From positions 29,897,777-29,961,776 of the forward strand of contig CM055093.1 of NCBI GenBank assembly GCA_029204225.1: a stretch of 64,000 nucleotides of DNA. Reading direction: 5' to 3'. This stretch comes from Diphasiastrum complanatum (Eukaryota > Streptophyta > Lycopodiopsida > Lycopodiales > Lycopodiaceae). The position numbers were made by a program, and so were the translations under genes. Shown here piece after piece: positions 45,756 to 56,490 of the stretch; within the stretch, counting starts at the first letter, position 1; every line of letters starts with the position of its first letter. The notes under the pieces were generated by a model. That model had not been told where the DNA came from. It made no database searches and saw only the letters and a program-made list of their open reading frames with translations.

Positions 45756-48506
45756 AAGGCAACCTCACTCTTGAGGAAGATGAGGATGAAGTGGATTCAT
45801 CCTTAATGGCTTCTACATCAACATCCAAGAGCTACTCCAATGACACATGGTGGATTGATAGTGGGGTCCCACATGACATTCCAAAAGGATTTTTTTCTCA
45901 ACTCTTGTACCTTTTGTAGGTTTGTAAAAAGTCTTTTCTAATAGCAAGTGATCAAGAATGTAGAATAGATGGAGTGGAAACTATTCCCTTAAGTTTTGGA
46001 TCCTCTAAAAGAGTAGATCTTGATAATGTACTCTATGTTCCTACACTCACTAAGAATTTGTTAAGTGCAGGACAATTGATGGATGATGGCCTAGATGTCC
46101 ATTTTAAGCAAGGTGTTTGCTCCATAATGATGAATAATACTTGCATTGTAAAGGGATTCAAGCAAGGAAGGCTTTTTAAGCTAGATGCTAATGTTTTTCT
46201 TGGAAGTGTGAACATGGTGAAGGAGGAGCTCAATCAAGTGGAGCTTTGGCATAAGAGGTTGGGCCACCCCAACTTCAAATCTATGGAAATGCTATGCACC
46301 AAGGATCTTGCTCTCAGCCTTCCAAGAACACTCTCAAAGTGTGGAAAAAGATGTGAAACTTGTAGCCTCTCAAAGGCACACAAGCTACCTTTTGATATCT
46401 CTTCCACTAGATCTACGAAAGCATTAGATCTTATTCATAGTGATGTGCACTCTTTTTGTCAAGAATCTAATGGAGGTGCATCTATGTATGTATCTTTTAT
46501 TGATGATTACTCTAGATACACTTGGATTGAACTTTTGGATTCCAAAAGTAAAGTGTTTGAAGCTTTTGTTAAGTTCAAAACTCTAGTTGAAAGTCAACTT
46601 GATGCTAGAATTAAAGTATTGAGGAGTGATAATGGTGGAGAGTATATCTCCACCAAGATGATAGAGTTTTGTAAATCCAATGGCATTAAAAGAGAGCCTA
46701 CATGTACTTATAGTCCTCAACAAAATGGTATAGCCGAGAGGATGAATAGAACACTTTGTGAGTGTGCTAAGGCTTTAAGGTTAGATGCATCTCTACCTAA
46801 GTCCTTTTAGGGAGAGGCTATTATTTGTGCAACTTATTTGTGTAATAGATTGCCATGTAAGCCCATTGGAGGCATAACATCTTATGAGGCTCTATTTTGT
46901 AAGAAGCTAAATCTTAAAGATCTAAGAATTTTTGGATCTACTTGCTATGTTTTTCAAGCATTAGATACAAGAAAAAAGGATGATCCTACTTCTATAAAGG
47001 GGATCTTTGTTGGTTATGCTGAAAATAGCAAAGGATATAAAGTCTATAATCCAATCACTAAAAAGATTTTAGTGAGTAGAGATGCTACTTTTGATGAAGG
47101 TAACTACTACAAGTTGAATGAGAAAGCTTCTAATCCATCTTATGTCAAGGATCTTATAAGGTCTGAGGAGGAGTCTACATGTGATTAAGATTTTGAAGAT
47201 CCATCTCAAGATCCGAGGACTCCAAGAGATCTACAAGAAGGAAGGCCGAGCCCTCAAGGCTCACCTATGTTGACAAAGGTGAACAAAGGGAAGATCTACA
47301 TTCACTTACCTCTTACACTTTTCTAACTTCTATGTTTGATGAGCCAAGTTGCTTTGAAGAAGCTATGGAGTCACAAGAATGGAGGGGTGCCATGCAAAAG
47401 GAGTATGATGCGCTTATGAAGAATCATATGTTGAAGCTTGTGGATCCTCCCCATGGAAGAAAGCCACTTGAGTGCAAATGGATCTATAGATTGAAGTACA
47501 ATCAAGTTGGGAGCATCAACAAACACAAGGCAAGGCTAGTGGCAAAGGGGTTCTTGCAAACCAAGGGAGTAGATTTCGATGAAACTTTGGCTCCTGTTGC
47601 TAAGCTAGTTTCTATAAGGTTGATTATTTCTCTTGCAACTACTTTCAATTGGCCTCTATTTCAACTTGATGTGACTAATGCATTTCTCAATGGATATTTG
47701 GAAGAGGAGATCTTCATGAGGCAACCCGAGGGCTTCATCAAAGAAGATCAAGAGAAGAAAGTGTGTTTTTATGGGCTTAAGCAAGCACCTAGAGCTTGGT
47801 ACTCTAGGTTGAATACTTTCTTGAACTCTATTAAGTTTGTTGTAAGTGTGATTCTTCTTTGTACTTAAGATTCAATGATAGTAAGATCATCATTCTCATT
47901 TTGTATATTGATGAAATTATCCTTAGTGGAAATGATCATGATGGTATACAAGAAGAAAGTAGCATTGTTTAGGGAGTTTAAGATGGTCGATCTTGGTAAT
48001 CTTCATTTCATATTAGGAATAGAAGTTCAAGAAGCAAGGATTTGAGTTTTATTTGTCAATCCAAATATGCTTCTTTTATCTTAGAAAAGTTTGAAATGAA
48101 AGATTGTAAAGGAGTAGAAACTCCTATGGAGTAAAATGTAAAAATTTTCAATAGTGATGATGAAGCATCCTTTGAGGACATTACACTATATAGGAGACTT
48201 GTAGGCTCCTTGATCTATCTTACTATAACTAGGCCTGATCTAAGTTATAGTGTAGGTAAACTAAGCCAATCTATGCAAAATCCACTGGTTCGTCATTGGA
48301 AAAATGCAAAAAAGGTGCTGAGGTAAATCTCAGCTACCAAGAACTTTGGCATTTTATATGATGGATCTAATCTTGCCTTAAGGGAATATTCAGATGCTGA
48401 TTTTGCAGGTGATAAGGTGGATAGGAGGTCCACAAGTGCTTTTGTTACCTTCCTCTACAATGGCATAGTCTCTTGGCTTTCCAAAAAGCAAGATACTATT
48501 TCCATT
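45756..48506 (+). pseudogene. Copia element II, gag tail to RNase H (left part)
   Basis: Starts in the gag tail, with protease TWWIDSGVPHDIPKGFF (motif rest lost). The long frame 45,974-46,810 holds the linker, the integrase HHCC region (LWHKRLGHPN…CSLSKAHKLPF) and the core motifs HSDVH, SDNGGEY and SPQQNGIAERMN (all three acidic residues visible). Stops at 46,808 and 47,186 separate the GKEI-type C terminus (KGIFVGYAENSKGYKVYN). RT starts at 47,332 (CKWIYRLK, FDETLAPVAKL, FQLDVTNAFLNG). Its active-site box is YIDEI instead of YVDD, losing the second Asp, and deletions hit the FLKKSLYGLKQ area. RNase H runs to VSWLSKKQDTISI at 48,506, where element E3 is inserted. It resumes at about 57,685. 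Confidence 0.88.
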
Positions 48507-48529
48507 AGAGGAGTTACAAACATCAAAAG

Positions 48530-48590
48530 GTCCGTCTAAAAAATGCCACGTAGGACAAAAAAAACGTCGGATTTTAAAACTCTGACGGAC
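48530..48590. repeat. Subterminal inverted repeat near E3 left end
   Basis: GTCCGTC (48,530-48,536) and GACGGAC (48,584-48,590) pair across 47 nt; an internal CGTCGGATTTTAAAACTCTGACG adds a second small fold. Only 23 bp from the element's outer end, so it is a candidate transposase-binding site. Confidence 0.6.
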
Positions 48591-48816
48591 TTTCAGATCC
48601 AGTTTAGCTAACCTTACTAGTAATGTGTAGTTAACATGACACGATTATGATGTATGCAACTGCGACTTCAAGAACCTATGACACTCATTAACTAACTTTT
48701 TCAAATTTGAAAATGAGATTGTGTCCCTCGTTTCAACTAGCGAGAGAATAAACATAGAATCTCAGGTACGTCATGGATGAATAATAGTGTCTATTTTCTT
48801 TTTGGTCTGTCATCTG

Positions 48817-51454
48817 ATGTTTGCGAAGATGTCTCAGTTTCATCTACACATTGTTCTCCCTGCCGAGAATGCTCCGATAGCTAAAAAAGGAGTAGTGAAA
48901 GAATCCACAGTTTCTCCACTTGATATGATTGCTCACAGAATCAACCAAATAAAGAATTATGATTTGTGGATTGACGGAAGTTTGTATCCATTGGATCCGA
49001 GCTCGATGCAAGCTCCACAATTCCAATCCATCACACAATTAATAAAGTTTTTGTGTGACGGAGAAGACGGTTTATTGGGTTATTGTGAAAGATTGACGAC
49101 TTATGGTGTTGCAAACTCGGTTCAGAAAATATAGAGTTTAGAATGTATGTTAAATGGTTTGCTTGCTGACTATAGAGAAAAAGAGACCGCATTATCACAA
49201 ACAAAAGAAGATAATGCACGTTTACATAATATTATGTTAAATTTGAATGCAAGTAATTATCAATTCCGACAAGTTGTTCAGACATTACGTATATCAAATG
49301 ACCAGTTAAAAGAAGAAACTCGCATACTAGATAAGAAAAGAAAAAGAAACAAGCGAAAAAGAATTCTGAAGGACATTGATGAGCTTTCACTAAATGGAGG
49401 CCAACGGAGAAAAATGATTCAAGCATTCAAGTAAGGATTTGATTTGAATTAGTTTTATTTTAGTTTTGTGAAGTAGCATGACATTTACTATGTGTCCTAT
49501 TTGGGTTTCTTGATTTTCATAGTCATTTGCAGATCAGCATTGGTTGCAAATGAGCATCTGAAGGACAATGACCTGATCGGAAAATCACTGAGTTTAGTAT
49601 TGACAACCAAGTCCACAAAGTCTTTATTGGACAATAATCGGTATTCTCAAATCAACTCCAAGGTCACTGAGGATTTGATGAATGAGGTCGGTAAGGTAAT
49701 CGACCGAACGTTAATTCAGGGAGCATGTGATTTCTCAGGTATTAGCAGGGAGGCATATTATATTTAAAATTATTAAAGAGGCTTTTGGACAATTGCATGT
49801 AAGAAAATTTCCCATTCCTCGCCCTTTTCAGATAAGATTGGAGAGAGATGTATTGAATAAGGGTATGCAAAATGTCATTGGAATCCCTTTTCACATCAAT
49901 GAGATTTACAATTCAAAGTCTGGCAATTTGTCATATAATTCTACCAACAACTTATTTGTGGATTTGAATCATATATTGAGATTTAGTGAAATTCTATAAT
50001 ATTACAAGTGTTAGTATGAGCAAACTTATTTTGGTGGTCAAGCTAGATGAATCGGAAGCTATAAAAGGACAAAAGTTGGAAAGAGTAAGTATTACTCTCA
50101 TGAATGGAGCATTGAGCAATGCAACAAACTCAAGGGATCTCAACTTCACTGTGCAATCAGAGAACAACATATGGTGGCTAGCATGTTTTCAGGTAAAAAA
50201 TGGCTGTTATTCATGTGCAATTTCTTTTGGTAATTGTTTTGAATACATAAAAACTTGTGATTCCATATGTTGAACAGGTTATCAAGGAGGATCACGATGT
50301 TCTTTCCTGGATTTTTAGCAGAACAAGTTATCCAGATATCATAAAGGATCATATGAATGGAAAAGTACTTAGTGTTCCTAAAAGAGGTGAATTTTTGGTG
50401 GAATGGCATTTAGCTGGAGACTTGAAGTCATTGAAATGTATGTTCAATGTATCTCATGGAGCAAATTTGAAACATCCATGTCTATATTGTATGAAATCAT
50501 CAAATGACATTTCAAGGAACACAAGAGTTTCAAGAGATATTGAAGATCCCAACTGGAAACCAGTACTACCAATCCCTTTACAAAATGTGCATATTTGCAC
50601 ACTTCATGGAGAGGCGAGGATCATAGAGAAATTAATATATCTTCATATCTTGTTTGCATGGAATACTAAGCCAGAGTCAGCATCAAAACAAGCAATCGCT
50701 CGATTAGAGGAAGTGTTGTCAAAAGCAGGCCTTCATAAAGGCCATGTTAAATTACAAAAAGATGAAAAGCTTTCGAGAAAAACAGGAAACGTACCGAATA
50801 AACCTAGCATAGGAGGAGTCAAAGCTCATCGATTTTTATCAAATCATTCTAAAGAGTCGTCTAAGATCCAATATTTGGTTTGGAAAGATGTTATTTCTGC
50901 GACAGAAGACTTTGAAGATAAAGGAACAACAAGGGTAAAGAAGGTTGAAGTTTGGAAAAAGCTCAATAATATGATTGAATTGCTTAGAAAAGACACAATT
51001 TCATATGCAGATGCACTCCTATTGGAGAAAATAGTAATAGAGTTTGTAGATGCAGTTCGGGTGGTTTGGGGCTCAGATCACATCACCCACTACATGGTAA
51101 GATACATTTGAATAGTGTCTTACAATTTTATAATCTTAGTATAACTTGCTTGATAGATTCTAACCAATGCATAAATCTTTGATATTGCAGCACATACTAA
51201 GGCATCATGCATCATTTTTTGCAAAAAAGTATGGCAATTTGAGTATATGGTCTTCACAAGGAATGGAGAAATCACATTGGCAGGCAAGAGCAGCATTTCA
51301 TCGAAATACGCAACATGGTGGAACATCCTCAAAAAATAGTTACATCATTCAACTATTCCAATGGTTTTATAGATGAGCTCAAGTTCGATACACAACAAGA
51401 TCAACTGAATATCAAAGATTCAAAAAAGCATGTAAATTTGTAAGCCAAAATTAG
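48817..51454 (+). pseudogene. E3 transposase-like gene, four exons
   Basis: Exons 48,817-49,430; 49,533-50,192; 50,278-51,096; 51,191-51,454, all GT-AG. The N-terminal part has a long coiled coil (LLADYREKETALSQTKEDNA…) and a basic KKRKRNKRKR. The middle has GISREAYY. Candidate RNase-H-fold acidic residues are D in VVKLDESEAIKGQKLERV, D in FLVEWHLAGDLKSLKCMFNV, followed by a CLYC knuckle, and E in SIWSSQGMEKSHWQARAAF, close behind HILRHHASFF. This D…GD-K…C-x-x-C…S-x-Q-G-x-E-K pattern resembles repetitive proteins I recall from cnidarians and some fungi, which I cannot name. Lesions: TAG at 49,132, frameshifts near 49,745 and 49,985, TGA at 51,374. A related fragment with the same last intron is at 31.4-32.0 kb (E4). 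I infer it mobilises the element; this copy is inactive. Confidence 0.65.
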
Positions 51455-51616
51455 ATTGATGGCATTCAATAAAGATCAAACACGTGTGATCAATTTTTTT
51501 TAAATTTTACATACATTAAATGAAAAAGAGTACAATCATTTTTTTTCATTGTCTCTAAGGACAATTTTTGTTGTGTGGTCATGAAGGAACTTTTTTCTAT
51601 CATACAGATCCAAAAA

Positions 51617-52883
51617 TCAAGTGGATTGCCTTTTGCTCAAATCTATATATCCTGATAGAATTGCCAGAGCAGAGGATCTCATAGGAACATTTTCTGGCAC
51701 GTAATTAAACACTTTAAGTGCAACATCTCTTTTGACAAAAATGATTCTATATGTATTTTTTGGGTATTTATGCCCTTGGGCAAAATAAGATAGGGCCTTG
51801 ATGGCCATATCCTACAACACATAATCAAGTGTTATTCAAACTAGCAGATCAATCATCAATTACACGTTAAATAATAAATGATTTTTGTGAGAAGGTGTAC
51901 TTACCAAATCCTCCTTGTCAGCTTGGAGTGACCAACAATAATGGTGGATTGCTGGTCAGCTGGAATAGTATATGTGGGAGGTGGCAGATACTTTTTCTGA
52001 AAAGCCAAAAGCTCCTCCTCACTGGGCATATTAGCCTCATATGCCCTGCTCTTAGATAGCATCCTTTGAAGGGCATCTGTGCCACTTGCCCATTCTACCT
52101 GGTCCTCATAGTCGATGCCATCTATGAGGTCGTCATCATCAAAGTCAATAAAATCTTTAAATTCAGAAATCATCCTTGACATAAGAGATAATATCTCATC
52201 TTCTGTGAGATCCATTACGTCTCCGATGTCGCTAATGGATAAGAACGCAACATCGTCCATATGGTACACAGGGATGTCCATCAGGGTTCTGCTCTGGTCA
52301 ATCTCGCCCGTGGTAGATAACAGAGAGATAGACAGAGAACGAGCCTTGGCAGGATCATATTGTTCTGCTTGCCTGGCCTCCTCTACATCTCCTAAAATCT
52401 CATCAATAATGGAAACCTCTGAAGCCACACGAGTGGTAGGGGCAGACAAACCAATCATGGACGACCCAGAAGATTCTGCCTCATCAAGGATAAGAGCAGA
52501 TAAGAAAAACACGAAGCCATACCCTCCTAAACGAAGCGACATAATCGATTGTGTTCCTCACAGGGTATGACATGTTTAAACAGATCGATAAGTTTGATAA
52601 ACTTACGATCATGCCTTTGCTTGGCACTTGGCTGAGCATGAGCCAAATCTGTGAAATGCACAAATCTCAGGCCGTCCATCAGAAGGGTACTCTATTGCAA
52701 GCACTCATAAAAATCCTTGTACAATTTAGGAAAAATTTTCCTATGCTCAGTAACAAATCTCTCTATGTCAAACTGAAAATTGAAATAGGACAAAAAATGG
52801 GCCTGTCTGTCACTAACCTCAGCATCAACTAGGAAAGAACTAAGAGCTTTATCATAGATCAAACTAGCAGATGAGGAGGCCAT
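51617..52883 (-). pseudogene. E3 gene 2: unknown acidic protein
   Basis: An ATG at 52,883 opens MASSSASLIYDKALSSFLVD, then …FDIERFVTEHRKIFPKLYKD, a TAG, and further codons (FVHFTDLAHAQPSAKQRHD). From 52,542 another frame continues with an acidic, Ser/Asp-rich region (FKDFIDFDDDDLIDGIDYED) and …EEELLAFQKKYLPPPTY, ending next to GTAAGT at about 51,903. A last exon beginning after TTGTAG near 51,808 reads ALSYFAQGHKYPKNTYRIIF …; the phase of that junction is not clean. No known domain. It lies between transposase and the H3-like gene in opposite orientation, so its promoter must be shared or back to back with the 53.1-53.6 kb region. Confidence 0.45.
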
Positions 52884-52929
52884 ATCGTTATGACGCGCCG
52901 GTTAGCAAGGGGACATAAATGAGGTAAGC

Positions 52930-53640
52930 GCGGGCGCGTGATGGCGATATGCACTGTATGCAAATCCAAATATCGGAACCACACGCCAGGGAATCAGTGC
53001 AACTATGGATGTCTTTGCTGGACGCGTGGTAGCGATATTGTACAAACAGATTTGGGGTGGGCCGGTTAATTGGACTCAATATGCGAAACTGAATTACAGA
53101 AATGACACTCATATATATAGTCTAATACAAACTATCTGAACCGTACACGTGTCTCAGTAACCTGCGGTCAAAATTGCCACACATGTGGAAACGACGACGA
53201 AATCATTCTGAATGACACGTGTACACTTCGGATCCTGACAGGCGTCCTCGCATGTGCATGCCAACTGTACTATCGTACGCCCCAGTCGTCTTCTGACGCG
53301 TGTGTGGTCCAGATGTCGCCATGTGTCCTCACACGTGCATGCCAGTCGTCTGATTGTACAAACCGCTGATATCCTAACACGTGACGGATGCATGTGACCA
53401 CACGTGCGGGGAGTGGAGGTGTCACATCGAACGTGCGAATATGATGGGACGTTCTACAGGTATAAAAGGATGTTTTCGAGTCTTATTTCAGTTTCTTAAT
53501 TCTTCGTTTTCTAGCTCTCCTTAGTTTCCTTCGTTCACTTCTGCTCCCCGTTAGACGCATATCGCTACCACGCGACAAAGGACCCACATACTAGTATAGC
53601 TGGCCCGCCCGCACGTCTTGGCGATATGCCATCGCTCATA
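52930..53640 (+). promoter_or_regulatory. CACGTG/CATGTG array, GCGATAT words and TATA box
   Basis: Between 53,140 and 53,410 lie many CACGTG, CATGTG, CACATG and GCATGTGCATGC words. GCGATAT or its complement occurs near 52,943, 53,031, 53,560 and 53,622. TATAAAA at 53,461-53,467 stands about 250 bp before the H3-like ATG (53,718). The divergent genes start at 52,883 (−) and 53,718 (+), so this 0.8 kb is probably a bidirectional promoter. The same word set precedes the E1 H3-like frame. Confidence 0.6.
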
Positions 53641-53717
53641 TTGCCATCATGCACCTCCCCTGTCGAATACCTGCTTTCCCTGCTCGTTGGCGCATCATAT
53701 CGATACCCTACCTTGCA

Positions 53718-54374
53718 ATGGCCCATACCAAGCAGACAGCCCGCCTTACCACATTTGCCCTGACTCCTCGCCCTCCTCTACAAAGGGCAGTGGGCACTGG
53801 TAGGAGAGTAGGTCGGCCCAAAAGACCATGGTTAAGGGATATCAGGAGACTTCAAAGGACCACGAATCTTCTGATTCCTCGTGCTCCTTTCTACAGGTCT
53901 GTGAGACTAGTAACAAGGTCCCTCTCACATGATGTTCGCTAGAACATAACAGCCCTAGAAGCCCTCCATACTGCCTATGAGGACTTCCAAGTCAAATTCT
54001 TTGAGGACTCCACTCTTTGTATAGTGCACGCTAAGAGGGTTAACCTCATGCCTCAGGACATGCATCTTGTCATGAGGCTGAGGAGTACATACGATCAAGT
54101 CTTTAAGAGTGGCTTCACTTCTAGGCCACCACCTACAGAGAGAGGTCCTTTTCCTCAACGAAGAAGGAAGCAGACCAAGACCACCAGGCCTGCCAAGCAA
54201 AGGGTGGTACTCAGCGAGACACCATCCCCCCCTCACATCTCTCGTCCTTTGGTTGGACCATCACACCAGTCTGCAGTGCTTTCTTCTCCTCCCACCACCC
54301 CTAACTATTCAAGTAGTTCCTCTTCCATTCCCTCCATTCCATTCCACAATAACGAGGATATGAATCGACTGTAG
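53718..54374 (+). pseudogene. Histone H3-like protein with long C-terminal extension (E3)
   Basis: ATG at 53,718. The tail reads AHTKQTARLTTFALTPRPP: relative to H3 ARTKQTARKSTGG it keeps T3-K4-Q5-T6-A7-R8 but has H at R2, L at K9, T at S10. K27 and K36 have no counterpart and the tail is shorter. The fold follows: LRDIRRLQRTTNLLIPRAPF (alphaN/alpha1), SHDVR, one in-frame TAG (53,940) in place of the Phe, then ALEALHTAYEDFQVKFFEDS (alpha2) and TLCIVHAKRVNLMPQDMHLV (loop 2/alpha3), ending MRLR. Beyond the normal H3 end come a basic segment (QRRRKQTKTTRPAKQR) and a Ser/Pro-rich stretch to 54,374. Such proteins replace H3 in nucleosomes; whether this one does is unknown. With the single TAG removed from consideration the fold is complete, unusual for random decay. 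It could instead be a captured CENH3, but the TKQTAR tail argues against that. Confidence 0.82.
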
Positions 54375-54378
54375 GTAA

Positions 54379-55542
54379 AATAATATCGGATCTAGATTTA
54401 AGTTTAATAGGCGATTTTTATAAGGATCTTTGTGTAAGATTTCCTATTGATCCCAAAGATTCATTTTTGGATTCTGAGAGGTATATAATTTTTGATGAGT
54501 ATGTTGCCAAAGAAATTGACAAGCTAGGAGGTCAATTTTCTTTTTGTCTAAGTTCAATTAATTATATAAATCACATAAATAAAGACTTTTGTGATGCCCT
54601 GAAGGAAAAGACCTCAGATATATCAGATCCAGTTGTGGAGGCTGGTTTGATGTATTTTGTAAATAGATGTCAATGCGATGATACTAAGGACATTGGAGTT
54701 GTGCTGTCCTTTTTCGCACACAACCTTCATAGTCCAACTAAGGCGACGAAGTATCTTCTCCATACAACCTCGGAGACCAAAGTCTTTTTTATTTCATACT
54801 GCCAAAAGTAAGTGATTACATAGAATATATTCTAGTAATATTTTTAATAGGTATTGTAATTCCTTTAGTTTAACTAATTATCTCTTGTTTGCAGTAAGCA
54901 TTGGAGTATGCATATAATCTCCCTTAGCGAAGATTCAGATGGGATCATTAATCCCATCTATTTAAAGATGAACTCCTTAAAGTCTACCCATGTCAAAATG
55001 GACGTGATGTATAGCAGAATGTTGCCATTTACGCCAAGGCCAGATGGGGCCACTGTAAGTAGCCACCTGGAGATTGTTGATGCAGAAGTAAGTATTTCTC
55101 ATCAAGTATTTGATAGATAATATGATCCGTTTTTTTTAGAGTGCACAACTAATCTATTATACATTTTGTAATTGAAGTTAGCTCAACAAGAGGATGGACA
55201 TAGTTGTGGATGGTTCTCCATCCGCAATGTACAGGACTTTTTAGAGTGGTACATCATGCAATCTGGGGCTCCAAATATACGAAAGATAAATAGACTAGTG
55301 AATGGCCTAACTAAGTTATTTTCAATTTGGTTTTTGATAAGTCAATTGACTCGATTCTTTTGGATTTGCAGTATAAATGTCGAGCATTTTCAATGAATGA
55401 GATATATGAGTTTTGTCAACAATTGTTGGTGAACTTATTATCTCATGCAACACCAAGTCCAGCTGCGGAAACGGGAGGCCAATCAAGTCCACAACTGACA
55501 CTAGTGCAGGGTGGAGATAATCCATACTACTTTGAGCTGTAA
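54379..55542 (+). pseudogene. Ulp1/SENP-like (C48) cysteine protease, probably fused to the H3-like part
   Basis: Reading from STVGKIISDLDLS (about 54,367, +1 shifted from the H3 frame). Exons: to 54,807; 54,895-55,087; 55,178 to about 55,320; last from about 55,374. Catalytic region: NKHWSMHIISL (His), then YLKMNSLKS where the usual Asp is Asn, then LAQQEDGHSCGWFSIRNVQD with oxyanion Gln and catalytic Cys. Upstream VVLSFFAHNLHSPT and FISYCQK fit the N-terminal half of the domain. Ulp1-type enzymes cleave SUMO or SUMO precursors, usually in the nucleus. It starts within a few codons of the end of the H3-like frame, without a promoter between, and E2 shows the same order, so a single H3-Ulp1 polyprotein is likely. 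The Asp-to-Asn change may lower activity or be tolerated. Confidence 0.7.
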
Positions 55543-55798
55543 ATAATAGATTAAATAGAGATATACATTTTTTATGTAATGCCCTGTGAATAGTTATGGG
55601 CATATAGAAAGATAGAGACAATGAGACAAAAAGCATCCATTGTTAAATACAAGACGCACATGTACATTCTCAGAAAATGAGAAATATATCGATATTTATG
55701 AGAGCTTTTACAAATCTTGTATCATGATTGCTCTATTATCTGAACAATTCCGTCCAAATCTTTGCATTTGATTTTCTCTTCATGTCTTTTACGTATCT

Positions 55799-56490
55799 GC
55801 ACAAACATACATTAATCAGATTACAGTTAGTGATCCGAATATTGACAAAAAGGATAATGAATATAAATTAATATACAAATTCATGGATTTCACATACCAA
55901 TTTTCCATCCAATATAAAGTTAAAATATTCGTAGATATCTTGCTGTAAAAGTGTCAGTTCCGTTCTAATGTAGAATAAGGTCCAGTCTTGCTCAACCTCA
56001 ATAGTAGTAAGTAAATCCCCATTTGCCATGATATCAATGCCTATACGATCAGTGTGTCCAATGCTGTCTAGATCTTGATCTAATGGGGCCCAAGTACCAT
56101 TGTGTTCTTTCCATCTCTGATAATGAAATACCATACTAAGCATTGCACAAACATACATTAATCAGATTATAGTTGGTGATCCGAATATTGACAAAAAGGA
56201 TAATGAATATAAATTAATATACAAATTCATGGATTTCACATACCAATTTTCCATCCAATATAAAGTTGAAATATTCGTAGATATTTTGCTGTAAAAGTGT
56301 CAGTTCCGTTCTAATGTAGAATAAGGTCCAGTCTTGCTCAACCTCAATAGTAGTAAGTAAATCTCCATTTGCCATGATATCAATGCCTATACGATCAGTG
56401 TGTCCAATGTTGTCTAGATCTTGATCTAATGGGGCCCAAGTACCATTGTGTTCTTTCCATCTCTGATAATGAAATACCATACTAAGCATT
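55799..56490. repeat. 346-bp tandem duplication within gene 4
   Basis: 55,799-56,144 and 56,145-56,490 are direct copies with only about six substitutions. They duplicate the last exon of gene 4 including its stop and 3' flank, so the distal copy is redundant. Recent origin. Confidence 0.92.

Noticed and set aside
53649-53942. Start of the H3-like frame at 53,649
   Set aside because: That frame begins earlier at a non-conserved codon run; the ATG at 53,718 gives the H3-like AHTKQTAR tail and so is the natural start.
53718-54374. Centromeric H3 (CENH3) instead of an element-borne H3
   Set aside because: CENH3 tails lack TKQTAR and the protein is followed by a Ulp1 domain; three copies lie inside repeat DNA.
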